A DNA stretch of 64,000 nt from CAVTYH01 sp963773875 (GTDB lineage: Bacteria; Planctomycetota; Planctomycetia; Pirellulales; JADZDJ01), in assembly GCA_963773875.1 (NCBI GenBank), contig CAVZCV010000020.1, positions 124,001-188,000 on the forward strand. Direction: 5' to 3'. Each line of letters opens with the position of its first letter. Within the stretch, counting starts at the first letter, position 1. Positions 9,877 through 19,251 of the stretch are shown here, piece after piece. The notes under the pieces were generated by a model. That model was not told the DNA's origin. It did not search any database and saw nothing but the letters and a program-made list of their open reading frames with translations. The position numbers were made by a program, and so were the translations under genes.

Positions 9877-11079
9877 TTACAGCGGCAGCGACGCCGCCAG
9901 TTCAATCGTCTTCTTGGCCGTGCGGTCTTCGATGGTCAGCTTGCCGTTTTCCAGGCGGACTTCGTCCACGCGGGTCATGCCTTCCGGGCTTTTCACCCAG
10001 AACATCAGGAAGCTGGAGGCGATCTTGCCTTTCGCCGGCAGCCAGCGGTAGACCGGCGTGTCGAACATCCTGTTGAGTTCCACCATCTCGCGGTGCGGCA
10101 GGTCGAACGGCTGAGTCGCGAACTCGATGCCGCGTCCGCTCCACCCGTTGGTGTTGTAACTCATGTAATTCTGCACCCACGGATACTCTTCGCGCTTGAA
10201 CACGTACCCGAGCATGTAATTCTTGTTGGTGTTCAAGATGGTAACCCAGGCAAGCGGCTTGGCGGGATCCATCAGGGTCGTGGTGTGGCCGTTCCAGCTT
10301 GCGCCCGCCGGCTGGATACGCATGTCATACTGTTTGCCGTCCGTGCCGGTAATCATGGGCCAAGTGAACTCTTTTCCCTGCTCGACCGGCAGGCGCTGCC
10401 CGCTGGTGCGGGTCTTGGCTCGCGTCCCGGACATATCCACCACAGTCTTCTCGGGTTCGAGGAACGGCGGATACAGGAACGGGTGCTCGCCCCAGTTGGC
10501 GGTACGGTCGAAGGCGACGTTGCTCTGGAGTTCGCTGTTCACGTAGACGACGTTCTCACCGTCCACCATGCGGAATTGCCGCGTGAAGGTCTCCTGCAAC
10601 AGGGGCAGGTCAACGGTGAACTTCGCCGTGGTTGTGCTGTCCTGTTTCTCGGATGAGACAAGCTTCCATGGCGCCAGGTAGGCTTCGCCGTGCATCGCGA
10701 TTCCGGCCGCGCGCTCCTCCCGGCTGGGCGAACCGAAGCCATCCGCGGCCACGAAATGCCCCACCATGCTCCCCTGGAGCTTGCGGTTATCGGGGACGGA
10801 AGGAACCATCTCGGGATTGCCGAACGGGCTCAGACCTCCGGAATCGCCTTCAATGAGGACGCGCAACATCGAGCCGCCTTGCTTGACGATGGCGATCTCC
10901 AACTTGTCGTTGGAGAGCAGATAGACGGGCCGGTTTAGGACGGTTGCTTCCTTCATCGGGCCAGCCGTCTGTGCCGTCGCCGTTGAAACGAGAAGCGTGG
11001 CGCAGAAGAACGAAAGCGAGGCGCAAGCGCGTCTCAAGACGCGTTGTGTCGAATTGATTTGTCGAAAGATAAGAAGCAT
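9877..11079 (-). CDS. Secreted galactose-mutarotase-like protein
   Basis: 400 residues with an N-terminal signal sequence (SLSFFCATLLVSTATAQ). The body is beta-rich, with segments such as NWGEHPFLYPPFLEPEK and MVGHFVAADGFGSP that resemble the beta-sandwich of aldose-1-epimerase/galactose-mutarotase-like proteins found in planctomycetes and acidobacteria. I cannot identify catalytic residues with confidence, so the enzymatic role is unproven. It lies in a leftward set with the CE1-type esterase (11.4-12.8 kb) and the interrupted GyrI-like gene. Export together with esterases suggests work on extracellular carbohydrate. Confidence 0.6.
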   Translation of the reverse strand: MLLIFRQINSTQRVLRRACASLSFFCATLLVSTATAQTAGPMKEATVLNRPVYLLSNDKLEIAIVKQGGSMLRVLIEGDSGGLSPFGNPEMVPSVPDNRKLQGSMVGHFVAADGFGSPSREERAAGIAMHGEAYLAPWKLVSSEKQDSTTTAKFTVDLPLLQETFTRQFRMVDGENVVYVNSELQSNVAFDRTANWGEHPFLYPPFLEPEKTVVDMSGTRAKTRTSGQRLPVEQGKEFTWPMITGTDGKQYDMRIQPAGASWNGHTTTLMDPAKPLAWVTILNTNKNYMLGYVFKREEYPWVQNYMSYNTNGWSGRGIEFATQPFDLPHREMVELNRMFDTPVYRWLPAKGKIASSFLMFWVKSPEGMTRVDEVRLENGKLTIEDRTAKKTIELAASLPL

Positions 11080-11146
11080 GCGTTATGACCTCCGCTATTC
11101 ATTGGATTGTCCTTGCTGTATGGCTCAAAGACAAGGAAGTTGGGAA

Positions 11147-11338
11147 TTAGCTCCTCGTTCCTAGTTTCTCGTTCTTCGTTGCGACTTCCTTGCCGCACTC
11201 GGGGCATTTTGTGCCGGGGGCGTTGGCTCGGAGGTCGTAGCCGCAGTTGGGGCAGAGGCCTCTTCGTTGCCGGCTGCGGTTCTGGAGCCAGGGCCGGAGG
11301 CGTTGGACCCGCGTGTAGGCGGGCCTCCATCGTCGTAC
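11147..11338 (-). pseudogene. C-terminal zinc-ribbon fragment (CPNCGYDLR type)
   Basis: The open frame contains RRGLCPNCGYDLRANAPGT followed by KCPECGKEV, with four paired cysteines. This tail is very common at the C-terminus of planctomycete membrane proteins. A stop codon at 11339-11341 sits just upstream in frame and no start codon is available, so only the tail of a former gene remains between the two leftward secreted-protein genes. Confidence 0.6.
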
Positions 11339-11397
11339 TTATTGGGGTACCACTGACGGGTGCGTCCGATTTACGAAAAAAAGGGAAACTTTCGCGA

Positions 11398-12806
11398 TCA
11401 ATCGCGGAAGGTCAGCTGCGCCAATCGGTAAAGGTATTGGCGCCAGATCTGGTAGTCGTGGCCGTAGCCGACATCCTCGCTGAACATGTTCTTGATGCCC
11501 GCCTGGTCGAGCTGCGCACGTGCGCGTTGCGTGCGCCGTTGATCGCGCCATCCTCAGTGCCCGAACCAAAGAAGATGATCTTGTAGTCCTTGTTGGACTT
11601 CTCGGGATTGGCGGTGATCGAGGCCGGCAAGCTACCGCCGCTCATCCCGGCAACGTAGGAGAAGACCTCCGGGTGGTTGAGCCCAATGGAGGTGGCATGG
11701 CCTCCGCCCATGGAATAGCCAAAGATGGCGCGGGCGTTCTTCTCCTTAATCACGCGGAAGTCCTTTTCGACGTAGGGAATGACGTATTCGAGGAGTTCCC
11801 TCTCCATGGACCAGCCGTCGCCGGTCGGCCCGCCGATCCCGCCGCCACGCGCACCGCCACCCCGGCCTCCGGCTGGGGGTGCACCGGCACCTGGAGCTGC
11901 CGGAGCCGCATTCCCAGGGGCGGCACCGGGGGCACCGCGACCCGCACCACGGGCTGCCGGCTCGTAGCCCAGCGCCCTCTGCGTGTAGGCGATCTCCGCC
12001 ACCTTGCCCATCGAGGTCGTGGCATTGTGCCCGAATGGCATCACGATGAGCGCGGGGACGGCTTTTCCGTCGGCAATCAGGTTGTCCATGATGTTGTGGG
12101 CCATGCCCGACTGGGTCCAGCCGCGCTCCGAGTCATTGAAGCCGTGGAGCAAGTAAATGACCGGGTAGCTCTTGCCGCTGGTGTTGTAGTCGGGCGGCGT
12201 ATAGACGACCACGCGGCGCGCGGTCTTGTTCTCTTTGTTCAGGTAGTGGTGCTCTGTGAGGTTGCCGTGTGGCACGTCACGGAACATCATCCACTCAGCC
12301 TCCTTCCCGGGAACGCCGACGACGCTCTTGTAAACACCGGGGGTGCCCGTCGCCGGGCGGACAAACGTGTTCATCGGGTCAGGCGTGGTCAGGCCGTCCA
12401 CGATGAACCAGTATTGGTAGTAGCTGGGCGGGAGCGGCGGGGTGGTATAGGCCCAAATGCCGGTGGCCTCGTCCTTCACCATGTCATAGCCGGCCGAACC
12501 GTGGACCGTGACCTCGCCGAGCTTGGGCATGTCGGTTAGCACGCGCACCGACTTGGCGCCGGGCGCCAGCAGACGGAAGGTGAGCGAGTTGTTGGCGTTG
12601 ACCTCGGGGGAGCGGTAGTTCGATCCGGGGCCGGATTCGACACCGGCACCACCACCGCGACGGGCGCCGCCCGCGCGGGCACCGGGGGCACCGGGAGCAG
12701 CGGCGGCAGCGGGAGCACCGGCGGGTGCGGGGGACTGGGCTTGGGCCTGGAGCGAAATAAGCGCCGCGAGCGACGCTACCGCAAGGATTGTGGAGATGGA
12801 TTTCAT
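11398..12806 (-). CDS. Secreted CE1/feruloyl-esterase-type hydrolase (frameshifted near the 3' end)
   Basis: A signal peptide (ILAVASLAALISLQAQAQ) and an Ala/Gly/Pro-rich linker are followed by an early-set/CBM48-like domain (NSLTFRLLAPGAKSVRVL) and a CE1 esterase domain with IYLLHGFNDSERGW and the nucleophile elbow FGYSMGGGHAT. A low-complexity Gly/Ala insert lies in mid-domain. At about 11518 the frame breaks. The alternative frame restores ARAQLDQAGIKNMFSEDVGY and GHDYQIWRQYLYRLAQLTF, including the catalytic His, and stops at 11398-11400. CE1 enzymes release ferulic or acetyl groups from plant polysaccharides; the exact substrate here is unknown. Confidence 0.85.
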
Positions 12807-13260
12807 GTTAGGCTGGCTCGCTGATAGGAAATTCGATTCCGCCGGGCCGCGTGGTGCGTGCGGAGGGGGTGAGGTGTGCGGGCTGCGGGGTTAGAGGAGA
12901 GGGGGATTTTGTAGGGTTGATCCCGCACCGTCCGTCCTCGCTCCATACCATTCCCGCCGCCCAGGCGCGCGATTCGCCCGGTCTATCGGGTATGCGCGGC
13001 TCCGAGAACGTCCCCGAGCATCACACGAACAGACTAATACCGGGCTCGGCGGTGTCAAGAGCCAAGTTCGCCTTTCTCGCTGTGGTTGGCTCACGACTCA
13101 GATAGCAATGGTCGGGCGCGAGTTGACCACGCAGCACAAATGTTCTCTCCCCGCTGTGCATAATGAGGGCGTGTCATTTCCGCTTGACTTTCTGAGCGAA
13201 ATGACGGTTCGTCATTACGCACTTAGCGTTGCCCATGGGATGCCGCCAAGTCGCGTTGGC
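12807..13260. other. Non-coding gap with an interspersed repeat
   Basis: No gene is recognised between the leftward esterase and the leftward TetR gene. The only structure seen is the repeat copy at 13163-13213. Confidence 0.5.
13163..13213. repeat. Second copy of the ATGAGGGCGTGTCATT repeat, with hairpin
   Basis: The 16-bp start is identical to 4216-4231, and the end AAATGACGGTTCGTC matches 4244-4258 with one change. Inside, TCATTTCCGCT and AGCGAAATGA form a near-perfect inverted repeat with a loop of about 10 nt, which is absent from the other copy. A partial third copy (TGCATAAGGTGGGCGTGTC) may lie just left of the IS4 element at about 19.24 kb. Confidence 0.7.
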
Positions 13261-13908
13261 TTATGGCCAAACTTTCATTGCCGTTCTGATCACGGCGAAG
13301 AGCTTCGACCTACTCGCTCCATCAAGTGCCATGCTCGACAGTCCTCTCGTAACGCCGTAATAGAAGGCCGCCAATTCTGCCGGATTGACTTTGCGAGATA
13401 GAATCCCCGCCTTCTTGTCCCGCGCAATTCGCTTCCGCATCTGAGCTTCTGCCAAGTGGCGATACTTGCGGACAGCCGCTTGAATATGACTTGCGCTTGC
13501 AGAGCAGTTCGTAGCCGCGGTGAGGACGAAGCAACCGCCAGGACATGCGGGGTCCGTGTACAGTTTAGCCGCAGCGAGCATGAAGTTGTGGATGGCATCC
13601 TTTGCTGTTGCCGCTCGCTCGTAAATTTCGCCAATGATTTGATTCGCCTCGCTCGAATAGAGCTCCAGGCCTTCGAGGAAGAGTGCTTCCTTATTGCCGA
13701 AGGCGGCATACAGACTCGGCGGAGTGATATTTAACGCTGCCGTCAGGTCGCTGATCGCAGTGGGCTCATAGCCGTATTTCCAAAAGACCGTCATCGCCTT
13801 TCGCAGGGCGCGATCACGGTCAAACGAGAGTGGGCGGCCAACCCGCTTCGGTCGGGGCGGCTTACGTTGGTGGTGTTCGTCCGGCAATGCGAAACTTCCT
13901 TCAGTCAC
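13261..13908 (-). CDS. TetR/AcrR family transcriptional regulator
   Basis: 215 residues. The N-terminal DNA-binding domain is clear at about residues 23-75: GRPLSFDRDRALRKAMTVFW, then AISDLTAALNITPPSLYAAF. The C-terminal ligand-binding region is helical, with two cysteines (ACPGGCFVL). It is transcribed leftward, away from five rightward genes for small-molecule-modifying enzymes beginning at 14406. TetR proteins usually repress divergent or neighbouring genes until a ligand binds, so control of that set is a reasonable inference. No convincing operator was identified by eye. Confidence 0.9.
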   Translation of the reverse strand: MTEGSFALPDEHHQRKPPRPKRVGRPLSFDRDRALRKAMTVFWKYGYEPTAISDLTAALNITPPSLYAAFGNKEALFLEGLELYSSEANQIIGEIYERAATAKDAIHNFMLAAAKLYTDPACPGGCFVLTAATNCSASASHIQAAVRKYRHLAEAQMRKRIARDKKAGILSRKVNPAELAAFYYGVTRGLSSMALDGASRSKLFAVIRTAMKVWP

Positions 13909-14405
13909 TTGCGGAATGTTAACCGCTTCGTTACCCTCTACCTAAATCATAACGTTCGCTACAAAATTGGCGACGTTACGGCTAGGAACGAGCCAAAATC
14001 TCGTCGCGAGTTCAGCTCTTCTAACCGACAAAGGCGGCACGACAGCGCAAGCGTCCGAGCGTAAGTATCCCGAAAGCGAAGAGACTTTGGATATGTCACA
14101 ATGCCCGCCAAATCGGTTCCGAGCCACATCGCCTTCCCTCCAGCGATAAATGCGATCCAAACGCGAAACAGTTCCCGGGTATGTATGCCCAATTGGAACA
14201 TCGTAAAGGCTGGGGGAGCGATTCTCTCCGCTGTTGAGGCGTGGGACGTTAATTGCCATCGGCACCTTCATGGACGATTCGCGCAGCGCGAACTTAGTCC
14301 GACGATCGAGCAGATGCAAACGCGAATTGCGAACTTCGAGAAAGAAGTCACTACATTGAAATCCTTTTCCTCCGCGACCACCATTTACTAGCCGGGAGCA
14401 CTTCT
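13909..14405. other. Divergent intergenic region, tetR / isochorismatase
   Basis: About 500 bp without a recognisable gene. It should hold the divergent promoters and any TetR operator. A short rightward frame ending at 14391 (MQTRIANFEKEVTTLK near its end) has a coiled-coil look but no recognisable start or family. Confidence 0.4.
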
Positions 14406-15056
14406 GTGCAATTCGACAAAGACGACACGGCGCTGGTTGTTATCGACCCTCAGAACGACGTATTGAGCGAGAAAGGCATTTCATGGGGGGCGGTAGGCGC
14501 GAGCGTCAAGGAAAATAACACGGTCGAAAACCTGGACCGACTCTTTGCTGCCGCAAAGAATCGTAAATTCTCGGTGTTCATCTCGCCCCACTACCTCTTT
14601 CCCTTCGATCAAGCGTGGCAGTTCGGCGGCCTTGTCGAACACGCGATGCTCGATGACCGGGAATTCTTTCGGCCAGACCCTCTGAGCGTCGACGGCTTCG
14701 CCAATTCCGGAGCCGATTGGCTTGAACGTTACAAGCCCTATATCGAAGACGGCGAAACAGTCGTCGTCAGCCCGCACAAGGTGTGGGGACCGCAAACCAA
14801 TGACCTCGTCTTGCAGTTGCGGAAGCGGCGCATCAACAAGATTATCCTGGCCGGCATGCTGGCGAATCTTTGCGTCGAAAGCCACTTGCGTGAATTATTG
14901 GAGCAGGGTTTTGAGGTCGCAGTGGTGAAGGACGCCACGGCAGGTCCCCGACATCCGACGATCGGCGATGGCTATCAGGCCGCTGTGATCAATTACGGCT
15001 TCCTGGCCAATGCGGTGCTGACAACCGACGAGGTGGTAAAGCTGATGGCCGGCTAA
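14406..15056 (+). CDS. Isochorismatase-family cysteine hydrolase
   Basis: 216 residues, a usual length for the family. The catalytic triad of isochorismatase-like cysteine hydrolases is visible: Asp14 (ALVVIDPQND), Lys125 (VSPHKVWGP) and Cys156 (AGMLANLCVESHLREL). Members cleave amides, vinyl ethers or related small molecules in the cytoplasm, and the substrate cannot be deduced. It is the first gene after the TetR divergent region, and the FAD-dependent reductase follows within about 55 bp, so the two are probably co-transcribed. Confidence 0.85.
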   Translation: MQFDKDDTALVVIDPQNDVLSEKGISWGAVGASVKENNTVENLDRLFAAAKNRKFSVFISPHYLFPFDQAWQFGGLVEHAMLDDREFFRPDPLSVDGFANSGADWLERYKPYIEDGETVVVSPHKVWGPQTNDLVLQLRKRRINKIILAGMLANLCVESHLRELLEQGFEVAVVKDATAGPRHPTIGDGYQAAVINYGFLANAVLTTDEVVKLMAG

Positions 15057-15111
15057 TCTCCGAAATCTATTGCAGACAGCGCACGGCGCGAAAATGGCAT
15101 TCAACGTGAAC

Positions 15112-16502
15112 ATGGAACGGTATCACAATCTGGTAATCGGCTGCGGTGAAGCGGGAAAATATCTCGCTTGGAATCTGGCAAAAATGGGCCAGAAAACTGC
15201 CGTCGTCGAGCGCGCGATGGTTGGCGGATCGTGTCCGAATATTGCCTGCCTGCCGAGCAAGAATGTGATTTACAGCGCCAAGGCTGTTTCGCTCGTCGAT
15301 CCAGTCAACGGCCTTGGAGTCGTGACGGGATCGCACGAAGTCGACATGGCGGGCGTGGCCCGTCGCAAACGTGCGATGGTCGACGGTCTGATCGAACTTC
15401 ACCTCGCCAATTTCAAAGCCAGTGGCGCGGAATTGATCATGGGCGAAGCGCAGTTCACCGCGCGAAAGACTGTCCGGGTCCGCTTGAATGACGGTAGTTC
15501 GCGCATGCTGCTCGGCGATCGAGTGTTTCTGAGCCTTGGGTCGCGTGCCAGCATTCCTGACGTGCCCGGTCTTGTCGCCGCCCAACCGATGACGCATGTC
15601 GAAGCGCTCAACCTGGAACGCCTGCCCGAACACCTCGTTGTTCTCGGCGGCGGCTATATCGGATTGGAGTTCGCACAGGCGATGCGCCGTTTCGGCAGCC
15701 AAGTCACGATTGTCCAACGCGGCCCCCGACTGCTCGATCGAGAAGATCCCGACGTGTCGGAAGCACTACTCGAATTGATGAAGGATGACGGTATTCAGGT
15801 CTTGCTCGATACCAGCTTGTTGAGCGTCGAGGGTCATTCCGGCGAACGGGTGAGCCTCAGACTGCGCTCGGATGAAAGCGAATTCGGCATTGAAGCTTCC
15901 GATATCCTCGTGGCGGCTGGCCGCACGCCGAATACCGATCGAATAGATATGGTCGCCGCCGGGGTCGAACTCGACGCGCACGGCTACATCCGCGTCAATG
16001 AGAAACTACAGACCAGCGCTGCTAATGTCTGGGCGATGGGAGACTGTGCCGGCAGTCCGCAGTTCACGCACGCCGCTTACGATGACTTTCGTGTCGTTTT
16101 GAGCGACCTCACTGGCGGTGGCCGCACCACGCGCAATCGCCTGATACCCTACTGCCTGTTCACCGATCCAGAATTGGCCCATGTCGGCCTGAGCGAAACC
16201 GAGGCGCAGCTTCGAAGGTGTCTTACCGCGTCGCTCGCCTAGCAGCGTCGAAAGTCCTACGCATGCGAACGATTTCGCAAACGCGCGGCTTCATGAAAGC
16301 TTTGATCGGTGACGACGATCGAATCCTGGGCTTCACTGCGTTCTGTGTCGAGGCGAGCGAGTTAGTTGCCGCGGTCCAGACCGCGATGCTCGGCCGCTTG
16401 CCATACACAGAGCTGCGCGACACGATCTTCACTCATCCAACCACTTCCGAAGGATTGGTTTTCTTGTTTAGCAGCGGCCTGGAAAAGCCAACAAGCGATT
16501 GA
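15112..16502 (+). CDS. FAD-dependent pyridine nucleotide-disulfide oxidoreductase, MerA-like (frameshifted)
   Basis: The start at 15112 (MERYHNLVIGCGEAGKYLAW) leaves a short N-terminus before the FAD-binding Rossmann motif; another ATG lies at 15094. The redox-active disulfide is GGSCPNIACLPSKN (CxxxxC), typical of class I flavoprotein disulfide reductases such as mercuric reductase and lipoamide dehydrogenase. The NAD(P) motif is VVLGGGYIGLEFAQ and the second FAD motif is VWAMGDCAGSPQF. Near 16205-16217 one base is missing. The next frame restores VSYRVARLAASKVLRM and the dimerisation domain to 16502. There is no N-terminal HMA domain or C-terminal Cys pair, so mercury reduction is unlikely. 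It reduces an unknown disulfide, quinone or electrophile. Confidence 0.85.
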
Positions 16503-16542
16503 TCGACGACTCGAAACTCCGGTATCGGAAATCCATAACAAC

Positions 16543-17298
16543 ATGCCAAAAAGACTTGAAGGCAAAATCGCGCTGGTAACCGGCGGAAGCAGCGGCCTCG
16601 GGCTTGCCACGGCGAAGCGGTTCGCAAGCGAAGGGGCAAAAGTTTTCATCACAGGTCGTAGGCAGAACGAGCTCGACGCTGCCGTAGGCGAGATCGGTCA
16701 AGGCGCAGTTGCCGTACAAGGTGATATTTCGAAGATGGCCGATCTGGATCGACTCTACGAGCAAATCAAGAATAACGCGGGCCGGCTCGACGTCCTCTTC
16801 GCCAATGCCGGCGGCGGCGAATTCTTGCCCCTAGGCGAGATCACCGAGGCACACGTCGATAAGTGGCTTGCGATAAACATCAAGGGGACGTTGTTCACGG
16901 TGCAAAAAGCCCTGCCGCTCATGCCCGCGGGTGCGTCGATCATTCTGAATGGTTCTATGGTTTCCATCAAAGGCCTTCCGGCGTTTGGCGTGTACGCGGC
17001 AACGAAAGCGGCACTTCGTTCATTCGCGCGGACGTGGGCGGTCGACTTGCGAGAGCGGCAAATAAGAGTCAACGTTGTTGCGCCAGGCACCGTGGTGACA
17101 CCAGCTTACAAGAATCAACTGGGACTAAACGACGAGCAGATTCGAGCGATGGAAGCTCAAGCCGCGGCAACGGCTCCGCTCGGAAGAGCCGGAACTCCTG
17201 ACGAGATTGCCAAGGTTGTCCTGTTTTTAGCCTCTGATGACAGCAGCTATGTAAACGGAATCGAACTGTTCGTCGATGGCGGGGCAGCACAGATCTAG
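16543..17298 (+). CDS. SDR family NAD(P)-dependent oxidoreductase
   Basis: 251 residues from the ATG at 16543, a classical short-chain dehydrogenase length. Seen are the cofactor motif LVTGGSSGLGLAT (about residues 11-23), NAG at 88-90, catalytic Ser138, Tyr151 and Lys155 (YAATK), and a C-terminus ending FVDGGAAQI. The Arg pair TGRR after beta-2 suggests NADP(H) preference, which is an inference. It follows the FAD reductase by 40 bp and is likely part of the same rightward transcript. The substrate is unknown. Annotated homologues often reduce carbonyls of xenobiotics or fatty acids. Confidence 0.9.
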   Translation: MPKRLEGKIALVTGGSSGLGLATAKRFASEGAKVFITGRRQNELDAAVGEIGQGAVAVQGDISKMADLDRLYEQIKNNAGRLDVLFANAGGGEFLPLGEITEAHVDKWLAINIKGTLFTVQKALPLMPAGASIILNGSMVSIKGLPAFGVYAATKAALRSFARTWAVDLRERQIRVNVVAPGTVVTPAYKNQLGLNDEQIRAMEAQAAATAPLGRAGTPDEIAKVVLFLASDDSSYVNGIELFVDGGAAQI

Positions 17299-17376
17299 CA
17301 ATTCTGCAACTTTGCACATCACCATTCTTGGACCCTCTAATATTTTGCAACAAAGCCTAATTCGGAGACTTAAGCA

Positions 17377-18348
17377 ATGCTCACAATGACGAAACTCAAA
17401 TCCACGCTCGCGCTCTGTGGCGCGATTGCCTTGTTCATTAGTATGGCTGAATTCGCCAACGCGGACGATTCCAATCGTGTGCGCTACAAAACCGTAAAGA
17501 TTGGCGATGTTGATGTCTTTTATCGTGAAGCAGGACCCAAGAATGCACCGACAATTCTCCTGCTTCACGGCTTTCCGACTAGCTCGCAAATGTTCCGCAA
17601 TTTGATCCCTGCATTGGCTGATAAGTATCACCTCGTGGCGCCCGATTACCCAGGCTACGGACAAAGCTCGATGCCCGCGCATGACAAGTTCAAATACACG
17701 TTCGATAATCTGGCAAACGTGATCGATGAGTTCACGGAAAAGGTTGGGCTGACAAAATACGCCCTGTACGTTCAAGATTACGGCGCGCCGGTTGGTTATC
17801 GCCTCGCCGTCAAACATCCTGAAAAAATTACGGCCATCGTCGTGCAAAACGGAAACGCTTACGACGAGGGGCTCGACAACGACTTCTGGAAGCCGATCAA
17901 AGAGTATTGGAAAGAGCCCAAGAGCCAGGCGAAGCGCGACGCCATCCGTAATCTGGTCACCTATGAGGCCACGAAATGGCAATACACCGACGGCGTGAAA
18001 GATCCCGAATTGGTCAGCCCCGATGGCGCTGCTGAGGATCAGTTCTTGCTGGACCGTAAAGGCAACGATGAGATTCAGCTCGACTTGTTTTTGAGCTATG
18101 GCAGTAACCCGCCGCTCTATCCCAGTTGGCAGGAATACTTCCGCAAGCATCAACCGCCGATGCTCATCGCGTGGGGTAAGAACGACAAGATTTTCCCCGC
18201 TGCAGGCGCCGAGCCCTACAAGCGAGATTTGAAAACGCTGGACTTTCACCTGCTGGATGCGGGCCACTTCGCGCTCGAGACCAACGGCGATGAGATTGCG
18301 AAGCTCATGCGAGACTTTTTGGACAAACACGTGGCAAGCAAAAACTGA
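17377..18348 (+). CDS. Secreted alpha/beta-hydrolase of the epoxide hydrolase/dehalogenase group
   Basis: 323 residues with a signal peptide (LALCGAIALFISMAEFANA). The oxyanion-hole motif is LLLHGFPTSS. The nucleophile is Asp134 in YVQDYGAPVGYR, not Ser, which marks the Asp-nucleophile branch (epoxide hydrolases, haloalkane dehalogenases). The acid lies in WGKNDKIFP and the His in LDAGHFALE. The Trp that follows the nucleophile in haloalkane dehalogenases is Tyr here, so an epoxide-type or other substrate is more likely. It lies in the TetR-associated cluster, about 80 bp after the SDR gene. Confidence 0.85.
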   Translation: MLTMTKLKSTLALCGAIALFISMAEFANADDSNRVRYKTVKIGDVDVFYREAGPKNAPTILLLHGFPTSSQMFRNLIPALADKYHLVAPDYPGYGQSSMPAHDKFKYTFDNLANVIDEFTEKVGLTKYALYVQDYGAPVGYRLAVKHPEKITAIVVQNGNAYDEGLDNDFWKPIKEYWKEPKSQAKRDAIRNLVTYEATKWQYTDGVKDPELVSPDGAAEDQFLLDRKGNDEIQLDLFLSYGSNPPLYPSWQEYFRKHQPPMLIAWGKNDKIFPAAGAEPYKRDLKTLDFHLLDAGHFALETNGDEIAKLMRDFLDKHVASKN

Positions 18349-18516
18349 GCGCACGCCAAAATCGTGTTTCGCATGGCCGGCCGCCGTGATCAGACGACCG
18401 GGATGCGCAACTGATGTTCTTCTTGAATCAAGGCTATACTCGCTTCAATTTGTCCGCTCGTGAGACAATTCCACCGGCGCCGGACGCATTTCAGAAAATG
18501 TAACTAGAAAGCGATC

Positions 18517-19191
18517 ATGACCAAGAAGGTATTGATAATCGTTTCGAATGCTTACGCAATCGGCCCGCGCCACAGAAGAACGGGTAACTATTTGCCAGAG
18601 GTCGCGCATCCGTACGCCGAATTCGAACGAGCAAAATACCAAATCGACTTCGCCAGCGTCTCCGGCGATACCCCGTTTTTGGATGCTCTCAACCTGGCGG
18701 GCGACCCCGATAATCTGTCTTTCTTAGTCGGAAACGGATGGGCCTTGATGCAAAGAGCTAAGAAACTCTCCGAAGTCGATGTGCATCCGTATGACGCCAT
18801 TTTCATGCCCGGCGGACTGGCCCCGATGGTCGACATGCCGGAACACCCGCTGCTCAAGCAAGTCATCAAAGAGACTTACGAACGACAGGCCATCGTGGGA
18901 GCCGTTTGTCATGGCCCGGTATCGTTACTGAATGTCAAGCTGAGTGACGGCAGCTATTTGCTCGCCCGGAAAAACATCAGCTCGTTTACAAACGAAGAAG
19001 AAGAAAACTACGCGAAGACGGATGTGCCTTTCGAGCTGGAGACTGCGTTAACCAAACAAGGCGCGATCTTTCACAAAACAACGCCATGGCAAGCCTTCAG
19101 TATCGCCGACGGTCACCTCGTGACTGGACAAAATCCCGCTTCTGCCAGAGGCGTTGCGGAAAAGATGATCGCCCTTTTGAAAGCTGCCTGA
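18517..19191 (+). CDS. DJ-1/PfpI family protein (class I glutamine amidotransferase-like)
   Basis: 224 residues. The nucleophile elbow GAVCHGPVS places Cys131 next to His132, and Glu28 (LPEVAHPY) is the expected partner of the DJ-1/PfpI active site. The family includes methylglyoxal/glyoxalase III-type enzymes and chaperone-like stress proteins of the Hsp31 group. The MPGGLAPMVDMPEHP segment is typical of the Hsp31/YdeA side. It fits a reactive-electrophile defence role alongside the neighbouring reductase, SDR and hydrolase. The IS4 element starts 60 bp downstream. Confidence 0.85.
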   Translation: MTKKVLIIVSNAYAIGPRHRRTGNYLPEVAHPYAEFERAKYQIDFASVSGDTPFLDALNLAGDPDNLSFLVGNGWALMQRAKKLSEVDVHPYDAIFMPGGLAPMVDMPEHPLLKQVIKETYERQAIVGAVCHGPVSLLNVKLSDGSYLLARKNISSFTNEEEENYAKTDVPFELETALTKQGAIFHKTTPWQAFSIADGHLVTGQNPASARGVAEKMIALLKAA

Positions 19192-19251
19192 AAAATTTGG
19201 AGTGCTTATCAGCCATATCTCGCAGTGGCCGTGTTGCATAAGGTGGGCGTG

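Noticed and set aside
9628..12539. Long plus-strand ORFs over the mutarotase-like and esterase genes
   Set aside because: They are rich in His/Arg/Gly with no recognisable family and lie opposite genes with signal peptides and motifs.
15112..16502. Mercuric reductase and a mercury resistance operon
   Set aside because: There is no HMA domain, no C-terminal Cys pair, and no merR, merT or merP nearby; only the redox motif is similar.
17227..18354. 375-residue antisense ORF opposite the Asp-nucleophile hydrolase
   Set aside because: The plus-strand gene has a signal peptide and full catalytic motifs; the antisense frame has none.
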